Shown here: piece after piece, positions 9,956-18,727 of the stretch
Position numbering within the stretch: the stretch's first letter is position 1
Layout: every line of letters begins with the position of its first letter
DNA from: Devosia elaeis
GTDB lineage: Bacteria > Pseudomonadota > Alphaproteobacteria > Rhizobiales > Devosiaceae
Length of the DNA stretch: 64,000 nt
Reading direction: 5' to 3'
Assembly (NCBI RefSeq): GCF_001650025.1
Contig: NZ_LVVY01000068.1
Coordinates: 49,091-113,090, forward strand
Program-made: the position numbers and the translations under genes
Notes under the pieces: model-generated
What the model saw: only the letters and a program-made list of their open reading frames with translations
Told to the model about the DNA's origin: nothing
Databases searched by the model: none

Positions 9956-10693
9956 ATGGCCAAGCCCGCCGCCCGCACCACACGCCGCCGCAAGGTCGCG
10001 GCCAGGACCGACCGCACCAAGCCTTTGCAGGGCCGGGCGCTGGATCGGCTGATGCCGCGCCATGCGCCGTTCTATTTCGGTCTGGCCCTGGGCGGCCTCA
10101 CCTTCGCGCTCTCGCTCTGGCTGGTGCCGAAATTCGCCGTGAGCCTGGGCAGCAATGCCCTGTTCATCGGCTTCCTGCTACTCACCTTCTTCAAGATGCC
10201 GCACCTGACCGCGGAATATCTGCGGGAACATGCCCGGGAGGAGGACACGCCGGCCGCCGGGATTTTCCTCGTCGTCCTTATTGTCGTGGTGGCCTCGATC
10301 GTCTCGCTTTTCGTGGCGCTCGGCAGCGGCGACAAGCCCGATCCCTGGGAAGTGACGGCCAGCATCGTCTCGGTGCTGCTGGGCTGGTTCACAGTGCAGG
10401 CCATGGGCGCGCTACACTACGCCTATGAATATTACCAGGAGCCGGCAACCGGCGAGAACGGCGCGGTGGAGGGCGGGCTGGAATTCCAGGGCGACGACGA
10501 CCCGGACGGCTACGACTTCATGTATTTTTCCTATACGGTAGGCACTTCGGTCGCCACGTCCGATACCAAGACGACGAGCGGGGCGATGCGCCGGCTCGTC
10601 GGCGTCCACCTGGTTTTTTCCCACCTCTACAACACCATCATCCTGGCCGCGGCGGTCAATGTCATGCTCAGCCTGGGGGCAGGGGGCGGCTGA
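9956..10693 (+). CDS. DUF1345 family membrane protein
   Basis: A 245-residue protein with a basic N-terminus (many Arg/Lys in the first 35 residues) followed by about five hydrophobic segments. The conserved stretch [18 protein letters not shown] and a C-terminal LVFSHLYNT helix are typical of DUF1345. This stretch resembles the pore region of small ion-channel-like proteins, but the function of the family is not established. It begins 51 bp after xylG and could be read from that operon, though nothing else links it to xylose uptake. Confidence 0.8.
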   Translation: MAKPAARTTRRRKVAARTDRTKPLQGRALDRLMPRHAPFYFGLALGGLTFALSLWLVPKFAVSLGSNALFIGFLLLTFFKMPHLTAEYLREHAREEDTPAAGIFLVVLIVVVASIVSLFVALGSGDKPDPWEVTASIVSVLLGWFTVQAMGALHYAYEYYQEPATGENGAVEGGLEFQGDDDPDGYDFMYFSYTVGTSVATSDTKTTSGAMRRLVGVHLVFSHLYNTIILAAAVNVMLSLGAGGG

Positions 10694-10756
10694 CGGTTGC
10701 GGGATTCGGCCGGCGCATGGCATCATCGTGGCAAAGAACCAAGAAGGATGCCCCTC

Positions 10757-11884
10757 ATGAAGACTCGCGCCGCCGTCGCCTTTGAAGCCGGAAAGCCCTT
10801 GCAGATCGTCGAGGTCGACCTGGAAGGCCCCAAGGCGGGCGAGGTCCTCATCGAGATCAAGGCGACGGGCATCTGCCACACAGATGACTTCACCCTGAGC
10901 GGCGCTGATCCGGAAGGGCTGTTCCCGGCTATCCTGGGCCACGAGGGTGCCGGCGTGGTGGTCGATGTCGGTCCGGGCGTCACCAGCCTCAAGAAGGGCG
11001 ATCACGTCATTCCGCTCTACACGCCCGAATGCCGCGAGTGCTATTCCTGCCGCTCCGGCAAGACAAACCTGTGCACGGCCATTCGCGCCACCCAGGGCCA
11101 GGGACTGATGCCGGACGGCACTTCGCGCTTCTCCTTCGAAGGCAAGCCGATCTTCCACTACATGGGCTGCTCGACCTTCTCGAACTATACTGTTCTGCCC
11201 GAGATCGCCGTGGCCAGGATCGATGAGGCGGCGGCCTTCGACAAGGTCTGCTATGTCGGTTGCGGGGTGACCACCGGGATCGGTGCCGTCATCAACACGG
11301 CCAAGGTGGAAATCGGCGCCACGGCGGTGGTGTTCGGCCTGGGCGGTATCGGCCTCAACGTCATCCAGGGCCTGCGCCTGGCGGGCGCCGACATGATTGT
11401 CGGCGTCGATCTCAACAATGCCAAGAAGGAATGGGGCGAGCGCTTCGGCATGACCCATTTCGTCAATCCCACCGAGATCGGCGAGGATATCGTTCCCTAT
11501 CTGGTCAACCTTACCAAGCGCCGGGGCGACCTGATCGGTGGGGCCGACTACACCTTCGACTGCACCGGTAACACCAAGGTTATGCGTCAGGCGCTGGAAG
11601 CCAGCCATCGCGGCTGGGGCAAGTCGGTCGTTATCGGAGTGGCCGGGGCCGGGCAGGAAATTTCCACCCGCCCGTTCCAGTTGGTCACCGGCCGCACCTG
11701 GATGGGCACGGCCTTTGGCGGTGCCAAGGGCCGCACCGATGTGCCGAAAATCGTCGACTGGTATCTCGACGGCAAGATCGAGATCGATCCGATGATCACC
11801 CACACGCTGCGCCTCGAAGACATCAATAAAGGCTTCGAGATGATGCATGCGGGCGACAGCATCCGCTCCGTCGTGGTGTACTGA
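10757..11884 (+). CDS. adhC: S-(hydroxymethyl)glutathione dehydrogenase / class III alcohol dehydrogenase
   Basis: Zinc-dependent medium-chain dehydrogenase that oxidises S-hydroxymethylglutathione in formaldehyde detoxification and can also reduce S-nitrosoglutathione. The catalytic zinc ligand Cys is in TGICHTD and the His is in GHEGAGVV; the structural zinc cysteines are in [15 protein letters not shown], and the Rossmann motif is [12 protein letters not shown]. It has 375 residues, the normal length. ATG 10757 is preferred because AAGGA lies 8 nt before it; an ATG three codons earlier overlaps that site. The adjacent hydrolase is not the usual FghA esterase type. Confidence 0.94.
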   Translation: MKTRAAVAFEAGKPLQIVEVDLEGPKAGEVLIEIKATGICHTDDFTLSGADPEGLFPAILGHEGAGVVVDVGPGVTSLKKGDHVIPLYTPECRECYSCRSGKTNLCTAIRATQGQGLMPDGTSRFSFEGKPIFHYMGCSTFSNYTVLPEIAVARIDEAAAFDKVCYVGCGVTTGIGAVINTAKVEIGATAVVFGLGGIGLNVIQGLRLAGADMIVGVDLNNAKKEWGERFGMTHFVNPTEIGEDIVPYLVNLTKRRGDLIGGADYTFDCTGNTKVMRQALEASHRGWGKSVVIGVAGAGQEISTRPFQLVTGRTWMGTAFGGAKGRTDVPKIVDWYLDGKIEIDPMITHTLRLEDINKGFEMMHAGDSIRSVVVY

Positions 11885-11905
11885 CGCCGGCTTCGGGGGG
11901 CGGCC

Positions 11906-12856
11906 ATGCTCAAGCCAGTCCTGCTCGGCGCCGGGTTTCTCGCCGGCCTCGCCGCCCTCTATGTCGCCATTGGCGGCTTCCTCATCGCGCACGATCTGTC
12001 GGCTACTCTGCATGTGGGTGCGGCCACGGCGCAGGGCAGCGGCTGGCCGGCGCCGCAGGGGCCGGCCGATATCGGCTATGCCGGCGATCCCCGCGCCGCC
12101 TATGATTATGCCTTCAGCGATATCGGCGTGGCCGGCCCGCTGGGGGATATGCCGGCCTGGCTGATTCCGGCCGCTGGCGGGACGGGGGCGTCCCGCTGGG
12201 CCATCTTCGTGCACGGGATCGGGGGGCGGCGCGAAAACGGCTACCGCTTCCTGCCGGTGCTGCATCAGGCCGGCCTGCCGACGCTGATGATATCCTATCG
12301 CAATGACGAAGGCGCGCCCGCAGACCCCTCCGGTGCCTACGCCTTCGGCCTTACCGAATGGCAAGATCTCGACGCTGCCGCCCAATATGCCCTGGCCAAT
12401 GGGGCGAGCGATCTGGTCCTCATTGCCGAATCCATGGGCGGTGGCATTGTGGGGCAGTTCCTGCGCCATTCGGCCCATGCCAGTGCGGTCTCGGCCATCG
12501 TGCTGGATGCGCCGGCGCTGGATTTCCGGGCCATCGTCGCGGCGACGACGGGGCATATGGGCCTGCCCCTGGCGCCGGTCCTGGCCAATGTGGGCCTGTG
12601 GCTCTCCGGTTTCACCATGCCGTTCCGGCTGGGCGAAGCCGATGTGCGTCCGGAGCTGGGGGGCTTTGCCGGCCCGCTCTTCCTGTCCCACGGCGGGGCC
12701 GACAGTATCGTGCCGGTATCGGGCAGCGATGGCTTGTTGTCCCGTCGTGTTTCGGTTACCGATTATCTGCGCACCCGGGCCGACCACATCCAGTCCTGGC
12801 ACGAGAATCCCGGCCGCTATGACGCGGCACTGGCGGCATTTCTCGGGAACCTGTAG
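11906..12856 (+). CDS. Alpha/beta hydrolase, membrane-anchored or exported
   Basis: A 316-residue protein. Residues 5-27 form a hydrophobic N-terminal anchor or signal, followed by a serine-hydrolase core. The oxyanion region is VHGIGGRRENGYR, the nucleophile elbow is ESMGGG, and the likely catalytic Asp (GGADSIVP) and His (RADHIQSW) follow in order. The substrate is unknown. It starts 21 bp after adhC, so cotranscription is possible, but it lacks the features of S-formylglutathione hydrolase, so a role in the formaldehyde pathway should not be assumed. Confidence 0.8.
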   Translation: MLKPVLLGAGFLAGLAALYVAIGGFLIAHDLSATLHVGAATAQGSGWPAPQGPADIGYAGDPRAAYDYAFSDIGVAGPLGDMPAWLIPAAGGTGASRWAIFVHGIGGRRENGYRFLPVLHQAGLPTLMISYRNDEGAPADPSGAYAFGLTEWQDLDAAAQYALANGASDLVLIAESMGGGIVGQFLRHSAHASAVSAIVLDAPALDFRAIVAATTGHMGLPLAPVLANVGLWLSGFTMPFRLGEADVRPELGGFAGPLFLSHGGADSIVPVSGSDGLLSRRVSVTDYLRTRADHIQSWHENPGRYDAALAAFLGNL

Positions 12857-13036
12857 GCGGCGCTGAGCGTCCGTTTGCCAGGACGCTATGAATGAACCCG
12901 GCTTCATCGCCTCCCCTCCTTGAGAGGGAATGCTTGTTCGGATTTCTTTCCCGATTTACCCCACACCGTTTTGCCCTCAGGGGCCGACCGAGTGCAATTT
13001 GACATGCCTTTACAATGGAGGCTTCCAGGACCAACC

Positions 13037-13588
13037 ATGACCATTCACGCCGACAATCTCTTCATCCTCACGGGCGCGCCGGGCGCCGGCAAGACCACGC
13101 TGCTCGATGCGCTGGCGGCTCATGGCCTGCGTGTCGGGCGGGAGGCCGCGCGGGCCGTCATCCAGGTGCAGAAGGCCATTGACGGGCCGGCCCTGCAATG
13201 GCGCGATCCCGCCCGCTTTGCCGAATTGATGCTGGACCGCGATATCCAGACCCATGAAAACCTCCGCCTCGATCCGGCGCCCGCCCTCTGCGACCGTGGC
13301 ATTCCGGACCTCGTGGCCTATGGCCGCATCCTCAGGCTCGCCGAAACCGACCACTTCGCCCGCGCCGCAGCGCTCTATCGCTACAACTCAAAAGTGTTCT
13401 TCGCGCCGCCTTGGCGCGAGATTTATGCCGACGATGCCGAACGGATCGAGGGTTGGGAACATGCCCAGCGGATTTACGGGCCGATGCGTGACGCCTATGC
13501 CGAACTCGGCTATCGCATCGTGGAGCTGCCCAAGGCGCCCGTGACCGACAGGCTCGCTTTCGTGCTCGACGAGATCGCCCATGCCTGA
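13037..13588 (+). CDS. AAA-type P-loop ATPase of unknown role
   Basis: A 183-residue protein with Walker A GAPGAGKTT near residues 10-18 and a downstream CDRGIPDLVAY motif. It is kinase-like in overall pattern and resembles a group of small predicted ATPases next to UPF0178 genes. No substrate can be named. ATG 13037 begins directly before the beta strand of the P-loop; the upstream frame is not protein-like. Its last codons overlap the next gene by 8 bp, indicating translational coupling. Confidence 0.75.
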   Translation: MTIHADNLFILTGAPGAGKTTLLDALAAHGLRVGREAARAVIQVQKAIDGPALQWRDPARFAELMLDRDIQTHENLRLDPAPALCDRGIPDLVAYGRILRLAETDHFARAAALYRYNSKVFFAPPWREIYADDAERIEGWEHAQRIYGPMRDAYAELGYRIVELPKAPVTDRLAFVLDEIAHA

Positions 13589-14045
13589 CCCTGCCATTTT
13601 CGTCGATGCCGATGCCTGCCCGGTCAAGGAGGAGGCGAAGCGCGTGGCCGAGCGGCTCGGGCTCGTCATCACCTATGTCAGCAATGGCGGTATTCGCCCC
13701 TCGCGCGATCCCATGGTGCGGGTCGTGGTGGTGCCGACCGGCGCCGATGCTGCCGATGACTGGATCGTCGAACAGGCCCAGCCCAACGACATCGTGCTGA
13801 CGGCCGACATTCCCCTGGCCAGCCGCGCCATCGACAAGGGCTGCCATGTGCTGGGTTTTACCGGAAAACCTTTCACGCCCGCGTCCATCGGCATGGCTCT
13901 CGCCATGCGCGATCTCAAGCAGCATCTGCGCGAGACCGGAGAAATCCAGGGCTACAATCCGGGCTTCCGGCCCGCCGATCGCTCCGCCTTTCTCAGCGCG
14001 CTCGATACGCTGGGGCGCAAGGCGAAAAGCCTTGCCGGTAAGTAG
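13581..14045 (+). CDS. UPF0178 (YaiI/YqxD) family protein
   Basis: A 154-residue member of the DUF188 family. The N-terminal motif VDADACPVKEEAKRVAER is diagnostic, with conserved Asp residues and a later TADIPLA motif that together look like a PIN-like metal-binding nuclease core. Biochemical activity has not been firmly established. It overlaps the preceding ATPase gene by 8 bp. Confidence 0.88.
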   Translation: MPDPAIFVDADACPVKEEAKRVAERLGLVITYVSNGGIRPSRDPMVRVVVVPTGADAADDWIVEQAQPNDIVLTADIPLASRAIDKGCHVLGFTGKPFTPASIGMALAMRDLKQHLRETGEIQGYNPGFRPADRSAFLSALDTLGRKAKSLAGK

Positions 14046-14125
14046 TTCTTAAGTTTTCACGAGGGGAATATTAACCATAATCGCAAATTGTGAGACCCGC
14101 CTAAACCTTTGTTGCGGGTGTTGTC

Positions 14126-15010
14126 TTGCGTTTGCTGCGTGTGCTGTCCGTCACCGTTCTGCTGGCTGCGGCCATGGCCGGTTGTGCCAAGCCGCCCAGC
14201 CAGAACGACCACTTCGCGTCCGGCCCGCTCGCCTTCCAGGATCAGACCATTACCGGCAGCGTCCGCCAGAGCGCCAGTGCCCGCCTGCAGCAGCCCATGC
14301 CCGATCGAATCGTGTCCCATGGCGCGCTGGCCGGGCGCACCCTCGAAGTCGCCACCACCGCTGACATTATCCTCAAGCCCGGCGAGGTCATCCTGACCTT
14401 CGACGACGGCCCGCGCGCCGGCAAGACCCCGGCCATTCTCGATGCGCTCGATGCCCATGGCGTCAAGGCGACGTTCCTGATGCTGGGTTCGGCGGCCAGC
14501 GCCAATCCGAAGCTGGCGCAGATGGTCGCCCAGCGCGGCCATAGCGTGGGCAGCCATACCTATAGCCATGTCGATCTCAACACGCTGAGCCGCCAGGCGG
14601 CGTTGGACGAGATTGCCCGTGGCGAGGCCGCCGTGGCCGAGGCGCTGGCCGGGGCCGGGCAGGGGCTCTCGCCCTTCTTCCGCTTCCCCTATCTGTCCCA
14701 GTCCGGCTATCTGCGCACCAGCCTCCTGCAAGGCGATGTGGTGGTGCTGGACGTCGATATCGACAGCAAGGATTATTACCGCGAGCCCGGCGCCGTGGTA
14801 GCGGCGCGCACCCTCGATCGGCTCGAGGCGCGCGGCAGCGGCATCATCCTCTTCCATGACATTCACCAGCGCACGGTCGACATGCTGCCAGGTTTCCTCG
14901 ACGAGCTCGCCGCGCGCGGCTACAGCGTCGTGCGACTGGCGCCCCGCCATGACGGCATCTTCTCGCGCAGCGTCATCACCGCCCAGGCCTCGGCTGGCAT
15001 CGGCTCATGA
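14126..15010 (+). CDS. Polysaccharide deacetylase lipoprotein
   Basis: NodB-homology carbohydrate esterase family 4 protein of 294 residues. The N-terminus is a lipoprotein signal ending in AMAGC, so the mature protein is probably membrane anchored. The deacetylase motifs are FDDGPR (catalytic Asp plus metal Asp), HSVGSHTYSHVDL (metal His residues) and RFPY, with a late ILFHDIH. The start is TTG 14126 without a strong ribosome-binding site; GTG 14141 is an alternative but would shorten the signal's basic region. It likely acts on envelope polysaccharide or peptidoglycan; the substrate is not determined. Confidence 0.87.
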   Translation: MRLLRVLSVTVLLAAAMAGCAKPPSQNDHFASGPLAFQDQTITGSVRQSASARLQQPMPDRIVSHGALAGRTLEVATTADIILKPGEVILTFDDGPRAGKTPAILDALDAHGVKATFLMLGSAASANPKLAQMVAQRGHSVGSHTYSHVDLNTLSRQAALDEIARGEAAVAEALAGAGQGLSPFFRFPYLSQSGYLRTSLLQGDVVVLDVDIDSKDYYREPGAVVAARTLDRLEARGSGIILFHDIHQRTVDMLPGFLDELAARGYSVVRLAPRHDGIFSRSVITAQASAGIGS

Positions 15011-15013
15011 CCG

Positions 15014-15223
15014 TCACTTGCCGTTCGCGGCATCGCGGCGAAACCCGGTCCAGGCCAAGGCCTCGGTCAGCCAGGCGGGCAGGGTGGTTTGCCGGGATGT
15101 CCTGCGGATGAAGCGGCCATTGGCGGTGACGGTGTAATTTTCCAGCATGGCCGCAGCCATATGCTTGCCCTCGCGCACGATGCGGCGTTCGTAGAGCGCT
15201 GGTCCGATCGATGGTACGCGCAT
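15014..15223 (-). CDS. Small hypothetical protein, 69 residues
   Basis: A basic 69-residue ORF converging on the deacetylase gene 3 bp away. ATG 15223 is preceded by GAGG at a 6-nt distance, which favours a real gene. It has no membrane segment or recognised motif; the composition is Arg/Ala/Thr rich. I do not recognise a family. Confidence 0.5.
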   Translation of the reverse strand: MRVPSIGPALYERRIVREGKHMAAAMLENYTVTANGRFIRRTSRQTTLPAWLTEALAWTGFRRDAANGK

Positions 15224-15308
15224 GGCGGCCTCGCTGTGGTTAGCGAAACCTTAACGCGCCAGGGCGCCGAACGTCCAAGATTCTCGCGCGCCATGGTTTA
15301 CGGCCGCG

Positions 15309-16556
15309 TCAGGCCAGCACCTGGTCCAGCATGGGATTGCGGAACTTGCCGTGCGGATCGAACCGGGCCGCCAGGCCGCGGAACGCGCCGAGCATGGGAT
15401 AGCGCTCGCGCACGACAGGCCAGGGCGTCACGAAGACCTTGGCCCAATGCGGCCGGAAATCGAACGCGGCCAGGGCCGCCTCCACCACGCCGATGGCCAC
15501 GATGGTACGCTCCCATTCCGGGCGCCAGGTGAAATGAAAACCGATGCTGTCGCGGCCATAGGCCGAGCTCAGCCACAGATCGTCTGCCGCCACTGAGCGG
15601 ATTTCGGCGGCAAGGAGCGCCTGGGCAAAGTCCTGCCGCACCGCCCGGAGGGCGCGAAGGGCTGCCGGTGCATCGGCGCGGGCGACGAAGAATTCCGACT
15701 GCAATTCCGCGCCGGCCGAGGCCTTGTGCCCGATGGGGAAATGGAACAGGCGCTCATGCCAGGGCCCTTCGATGCCCATCTGCCCGGTGCAATCGCCGCC
15801 GTTCATGCCGGGGATCGGATGCATCGGCCCCTCGGCCGCCCGGGCGCCCCAGAACGTGTCGGGTGGCGTTTGCCCGTCGGTCAGGGCCTTGATCCAGGCC
15901 TGGTCGATCACGTCGTCCTGCCATTGGCTGAACAGGCTGACGCTATAGGCGCTGCCCATGACGGCGTCGAAATTCTCGATCAGAACGGCGAGGTCGAGCC
16001 CCAGATAGACATTCTGCCGGATGGTGAAATCAGGCACGAGGTCCAGCGTCAGCGCGCTGATGATGCCGAGCGCGCCCAGGCCGACCACTGCCCCCGCGAA
16101 ATCGGCATCGCCTCGGCGTAGGGTGACGATCTCGCCCGACGCGGTGACGAGTTCGATTGCCGACACCGAGGCCGCCAGGTTCTTGTTGCCGTCGCCCGAA
16201 CCATGGGTGGCGGTGCTCACTGCGCCGGCCACGGTGATATGGGGCAGGGAGGCGACATTGGGCAGCGCCAGGCCGGACGCGTGCAAAGCCGGCACCAGGT
16301 CGGCATAGGTCGCGCCGCCATCGATCCGCACCTTTGCCCCGGCGCTGTCGATATCGATCCGGCGCGGCAGGCGCGCCAGCGAGATCAGGCTGCCATCGGT
16401 ATCGGCGATGCGGCTGAACGAATGGCCCGAGCCCAGCACCCGCACCCGGCCGGCGCGCCGCACCATGTCCTGCAATTGGGCAAGGGAAGTCGGCTGCTCG
16501 AAATCGGCGGCGCCGAAGGCGACATTACCGGCCCAGTTGCGCAGCGGAGCGTCCAT
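15309..16556 (-). CDS. Alditol (xylitol-type) oxidase, FAD-dependent
   Basis: A 415-residue VAO-family flavoprotein closely resembling Streptomyces coelicolor alditol oxidase (AldO). RVLGSGHSFS carries the His (residue 45) that covalently binds FAD in AldO, and ATHGSG matches the FAD-binding loop. The catalytic set known from AldO is recognisable as the Glu and Arg of EIR, the Thr of FHFTW and the Lys of HWAKVF. The family oxidises the terminal hydroxyl of polyols such as xylitol or sorbitol to aldoses, releasing hydrogen peroxide. It is 9 kb from xylFHG; a functional link is only suggestive. The 129-residue hypothetical gene lies just upstream on the same strand. Confidence 0.85.
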   Translation of the reverse strand: MDAPLRNWAGNVAFGAADFEQPTSLAQLQDMVRRAGRVRVLGSGHSFSRIADTDGSLISLARLPRRIDIDSAGAKVRIDGGATYADLVPALHASGLALPNVASLPHITVAGAVSTATHGSGDGNKNLAASVSAIELVTASGEIVTLRRGDADFAGAVVGLGALGIISALTLDLVPDFTIRQNVYLGLDLAVLIENFDAVMGSAYSVSLFSQWQDDVIDQAWIKALTDGQTPPDTFWGARAAEGPMHPIPGMNGGDCTGQMGIEGPWHERLFHFPIGHKASAGAELQSEFFVARADAPAALRALRAVRQDFAQALLAAEIRSVAADDLWLSSAYGRDSIGFHFTWRPEWERTIVAIGVVEAALAAFDFRPHWAKVFVTPWPVVRERYPMLGAFRGLAARFDPHGKFRNPMLDQVLA

Positions 16557-16564
16557 GCCTGTGC

Positions 16565-16954
16565 CTATTCCTCGTCGTCCTCGACGTCGGTGAGATAGAC
16601 GGAAATCTCGATGTCGATGCCGAAGCCTGCAATCGCGGCCGCCGCATGGGCGGGCAGGCGGGCGGACATGGATTCGCCTTCGGCCGGATAGTCGAAGGCG
16701 ATGTCGAGCACTGCCTTGCCGATCCGTCGGTCGTCCAGCATGGCGGCAATGGTGGCGCCGGAGCGGTCGGCGAGGTCCAGTATGGCGCGTACCGGATTGC
16801 TCACCGGCACATCGATCTGGGCGTAGAAGCTGTTGTCGGCGTCTTCGGGCTCATAACGCACGCTCAATTGCTTGAGGGCGATATCGAGGTCCTGCTGCTG
16901 CACGGTCACGCCGGACAGGCGCAAGGCCATGGCGAAGGGCTCGAACTGGCTCAT
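16565..16954 (-). CDS. Acidic hypothetical protein, 129 residues
   Basis: A 129-residue acidic protein with a DVEDDEE C-terminus and no recognised domain or membrane segment. ATG 16954 overlaps the TGA of the rlmB-like gene (ATGA arrangement), indicating translational coupling. ATG 16963 is an alternative start with AGG upstream. It lies between the methyltransferase and the alditol oxidase on the same strand. The function is unknown. Confidence 0.7.
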   Translation of the reverse strand: MSQFEPFAMALRLSGVTVQQQDLDIALKQLSVRYEPEDADNSFYAQIDVPVSNPVRAILDLADRSGATIAAMLDDRRIGKAVLDIAFDYPAEGESMSARLPAHAAAAIAGFGIDIEISVYLTDVEDDEE

Positions 16955-17706
16955 GAGGACCATCCTGCAGTGGCCGCGAACAGGGCGATGGCGGCGGCAT
17001 TGGAGACATTGAGCGATTTCAGCGGTCCCGGCATGTCGAGCCGCACCATTTCGTCGCACAGCTCGCGGGTACGCTGGCGCAGGCCCTTGCCCTCGGCGCC
17101 CATGACCACGGCCAGCGGCGTCCGGTCGGTCCGGGGGCGCAGGGTGGCTTCAGCTTCCGAATCAAAGCCCAGCACTAACATGCCGCGCTGCTTGAGCTTT
17201 TCTAGGGTGTCGCCCAGATTGCGAACCTCGATCATCGGCACCAGGTCCAGCGCGCCGGAGGCGGCCTTGGCCATGACGCCGGTTTCACGCGGCGAGTGTC
17301 GTGCCGTGGTGATCACCGCATCGGCGCCGAAGGCGCAGGCGGTGCGCAGGATGGCGCCCACATTGTGCGGATCGGTGAGTTGGTCCAGCACCACGACCAG
17401 CTTGAGATCGCCGATATCGTCGAGGCCGAAACGGCTCACCGGATCGACTTCCAGCGCCACGCCCTGGTGTACGGCCTCCCCGCCCAGCAGGCGGTCGAGT
17501 TCCTTGGGATTGGTCTCGGTGACCTTCACCTTGCCGATGTCGCCGCCTTCCTTGAGCCGGTTCAGCCCATTGGGCGTCGCCAGCAGCGCCTTCTTGACGC
17601 GATGGGGGTTATCCAGCGCGGCGCGCACCGTGTGCAGGCCATAGAGATAGACCGGCCCGGTATCGGGATCATATTTCGGTTTGGGCGGAAACTTGTTGCG
17701 GCTCAT
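16951..17706 (-). CDS. rlmB: SpoU/TrmH-family RNA 2'-O-methyltransferase (RlmB-like)
   Basis: A 251-residue RNA ribose methyltransferase with the N-terminal L30e-like substrate-binding domain (about 1-90) and SPOUT domain (about 95-250). The SpoU motifs are DQLTDPHNVGAILRTA (motif 1), GAEGKGLRQ (motif 2) and IALFAATAG after the NVSNAAA turn (motif 3). The RlmB role is 2'-O-methylation of G2251 in 23S rRNA. ATG 17706 is chosen because it begins the family's basic N-terminal tail; the longer frame has no support. Confidence 0.88.
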   Translation of the reverse strand: MSRNKFPPKPKYDPDTGPVYLYGLHTVRAALDNPHRVKKALLATPNGLNRLKEGGDIGKVKVTETNPKELDRLLGGEAVHQGVALEVDPVSRFGLDDIGDLKLVVVLDQLTDPHNVGAILRTACAFGADAVITTARHSPRETGVMAKAASGALDLVPMIEVRNLGDTLEKLKQRGMLVLGFDSEAEATLRPRTDRTPLAVVMGAEGKGLRQRTRELCDEMVRLDMPGPLKSLNVSNAAAIALFAATAGWSS

Positions 17707-17929
17707 GGCCGAGCGGTAGCCGTTTTGCAACGGCTTCGCAAGCAAGGCTTGTGGCCGTTGAGACGACGCTCTGCCGCCGGGCATTGCCAGGTGCAGCGCG
17801 GCTCATCGATTCTTCCCGTGTTTGCTTCCCCACCACGCTAAAGTGCCGCGTTCCACAGGAGCAATGGCGCCACGTCGGCATCCAATTGCGGGGAGCCAGC
17901 AAAGCCGCTTTGCGGAGGTAAGGGGGATT

Positions 17930-18003
17930 TGGAGCGGGTAGCGGGAATCGAACCCGCGTATTCAGCTTGGAAGGCTGCTGCTCTACCATTGAGCTATACC
18001 CGC
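17930..18003 (-). tRNA. tRNA-Gly (anticodon UCC)
   Basis: Cloverleaf on the minus strand. The acceptor GCGGGTA pairs with TACCCGC, and the anticodon loop CTTCCAA has anticodon TCC. The T-loop is TTCGATT. The discriminator is T and CCA is encoded. The anticodon stem has a terminal G-A mismatch. Confidence 0.97.
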
Positions 18004-18025
18004 CCGGAGGCGAAGCCATGGCTCC

Positions 18026-18054
18026 GCTTAGCAAGATCGCCCCACTTGTGGCAA
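18026..18054 (-). promoter_or_regulatory. Candidate promoter for tRNA-Gly
   Basis: On the minus strand TTGCCA (18054-18049) and CTAAGC (18031-18026) are separated by 17 bp and end 22 bp before the tRNA. The layout resembles the tRNA-Thr promoter candidate at 2050-2078. Confidence 0.4.
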
Positions 18055-18125
18055 GGGGATGGGGCCGGGGACGATCATAAAATGGCAGGAGGCACAAAAT
18101 CTTGCGGGTGATGCGCGCTTGGGTG

Positions 18126-18154
18126 TTGACACCTTTGCGACAGCCTACCATAAA
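18126..18154 (+). promoter_or_regulatory. Sigma-70 promoter for tRNA-Tyr
   Basis: A consensus -35 TTGACA (18126-18131), a 17-bp spacer and a -10 CATAAA (18149-18154). It places transcription start about 40 nt before tRNA-Tyr. This is the best-matching promoter seen in the window. Confidence 0.65.
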
Positions 18155-18200
18155 CCGCCCCGACGACGCGCAAGAGTGTTCGTCTCCTGCCCGGAAATGT

Positions 18201-18285
18201 GGAGGGGTGGGAGAGTGGTTAAATCCATCAGACTGTAAATCTGACGCCTCAGGCTACACTGGTTCGAATCCAGTCCCCTCCACCA
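18201..18285 (+). tRNA. tRNA-Tyr (anticodon GUA)
   Basis: A class II tRNA with a long variable arm. The acceptor GGAGGGG pairs with CCCCTCC, the anticodon loop contains GTA, and the T-loop is TTCGAAT. The discriminator is A and CCA is encoded. Confidence 0.97.
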
Positions 18286-18349
18286 CCCGGCCATTGGCCA
18301 AGCCCCCCGATTGCCGTCCTTCACGTTCCCCTTGAGCTTGCAAGCGGGG

Positions 18350-18658
18350 CTACACCTCGTCCGGATAATGGTCCTTGGTCTGTCCGACCAGCTTGGCCAA
18401 TTCGTGGAAACCGGAGATTTCCGTCTCCGAGGCGCTGTTATTGGCGAGCATCAGGAAGCGTGGCGCGAAGGCGACGGCGTCGCGATTGGCGGGGTTCATG
18501 TCTTCCATGACCCGGTCGTCGCCCAGGGCGGTCTGCTCGGCGCGCTTGAGCGCGACATCGACTTCCGCCCGCGTCAGTAGCCCCTTGGCGACGAGCGCAT
18601 TGTTGACCGAGGCAATGGCCAGGTAGAGACCCTGGAGCTGCAGGTTCGAAACGTTCAT
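18350..18658 (-). CDS. Hypothetical protein, 102 residues
   Basis: A small protein with no membrane segment, predicted mostly helical, beginning MNVSNLQLQGLYLAIASVNN. ATG 18658 is chosen because a strong GGAGGAAG site lies just upstream; the ATG four codons earlier is itself part of that site. It ends facing tRNA-Tyr and is read in the same direction as the IclR gene, about 70 bp away. The family is not recognised, but codon pattern and ribosome-binding site support a genuine gene. Confidence 0.7.
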   Translation of the reverse strand: MNVSNLQLQGLYLAIASVNNALVAKGLLTRAEVDVALKRAEQTALGDDRVMEDMNPANRDAVAFAPRFLMLANNSASETEISGFHELAKLVGQTKDHYPDEV

Positions 18659-18727
18659 GACTTCCTCCAATACCGCTATGCGTGAAGGAATGGCTCAGAT
18701 CGCCTCCGGGTTGCGGGGCGCCGGCGA

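Noticed and set aside
14051..14085. CtrA-like half site (TTAACCAT) before the deacetylase gene
   Set aside because: Only one half-site is present and the spacing to a second TTAA does not match the CtrA consensus.
17669..18151. Minus-strand open frame spanning tRNA-Gly and the start of rlmB
   Set aside because: It includes tRNA sequence and overlaps a confirmed gene.
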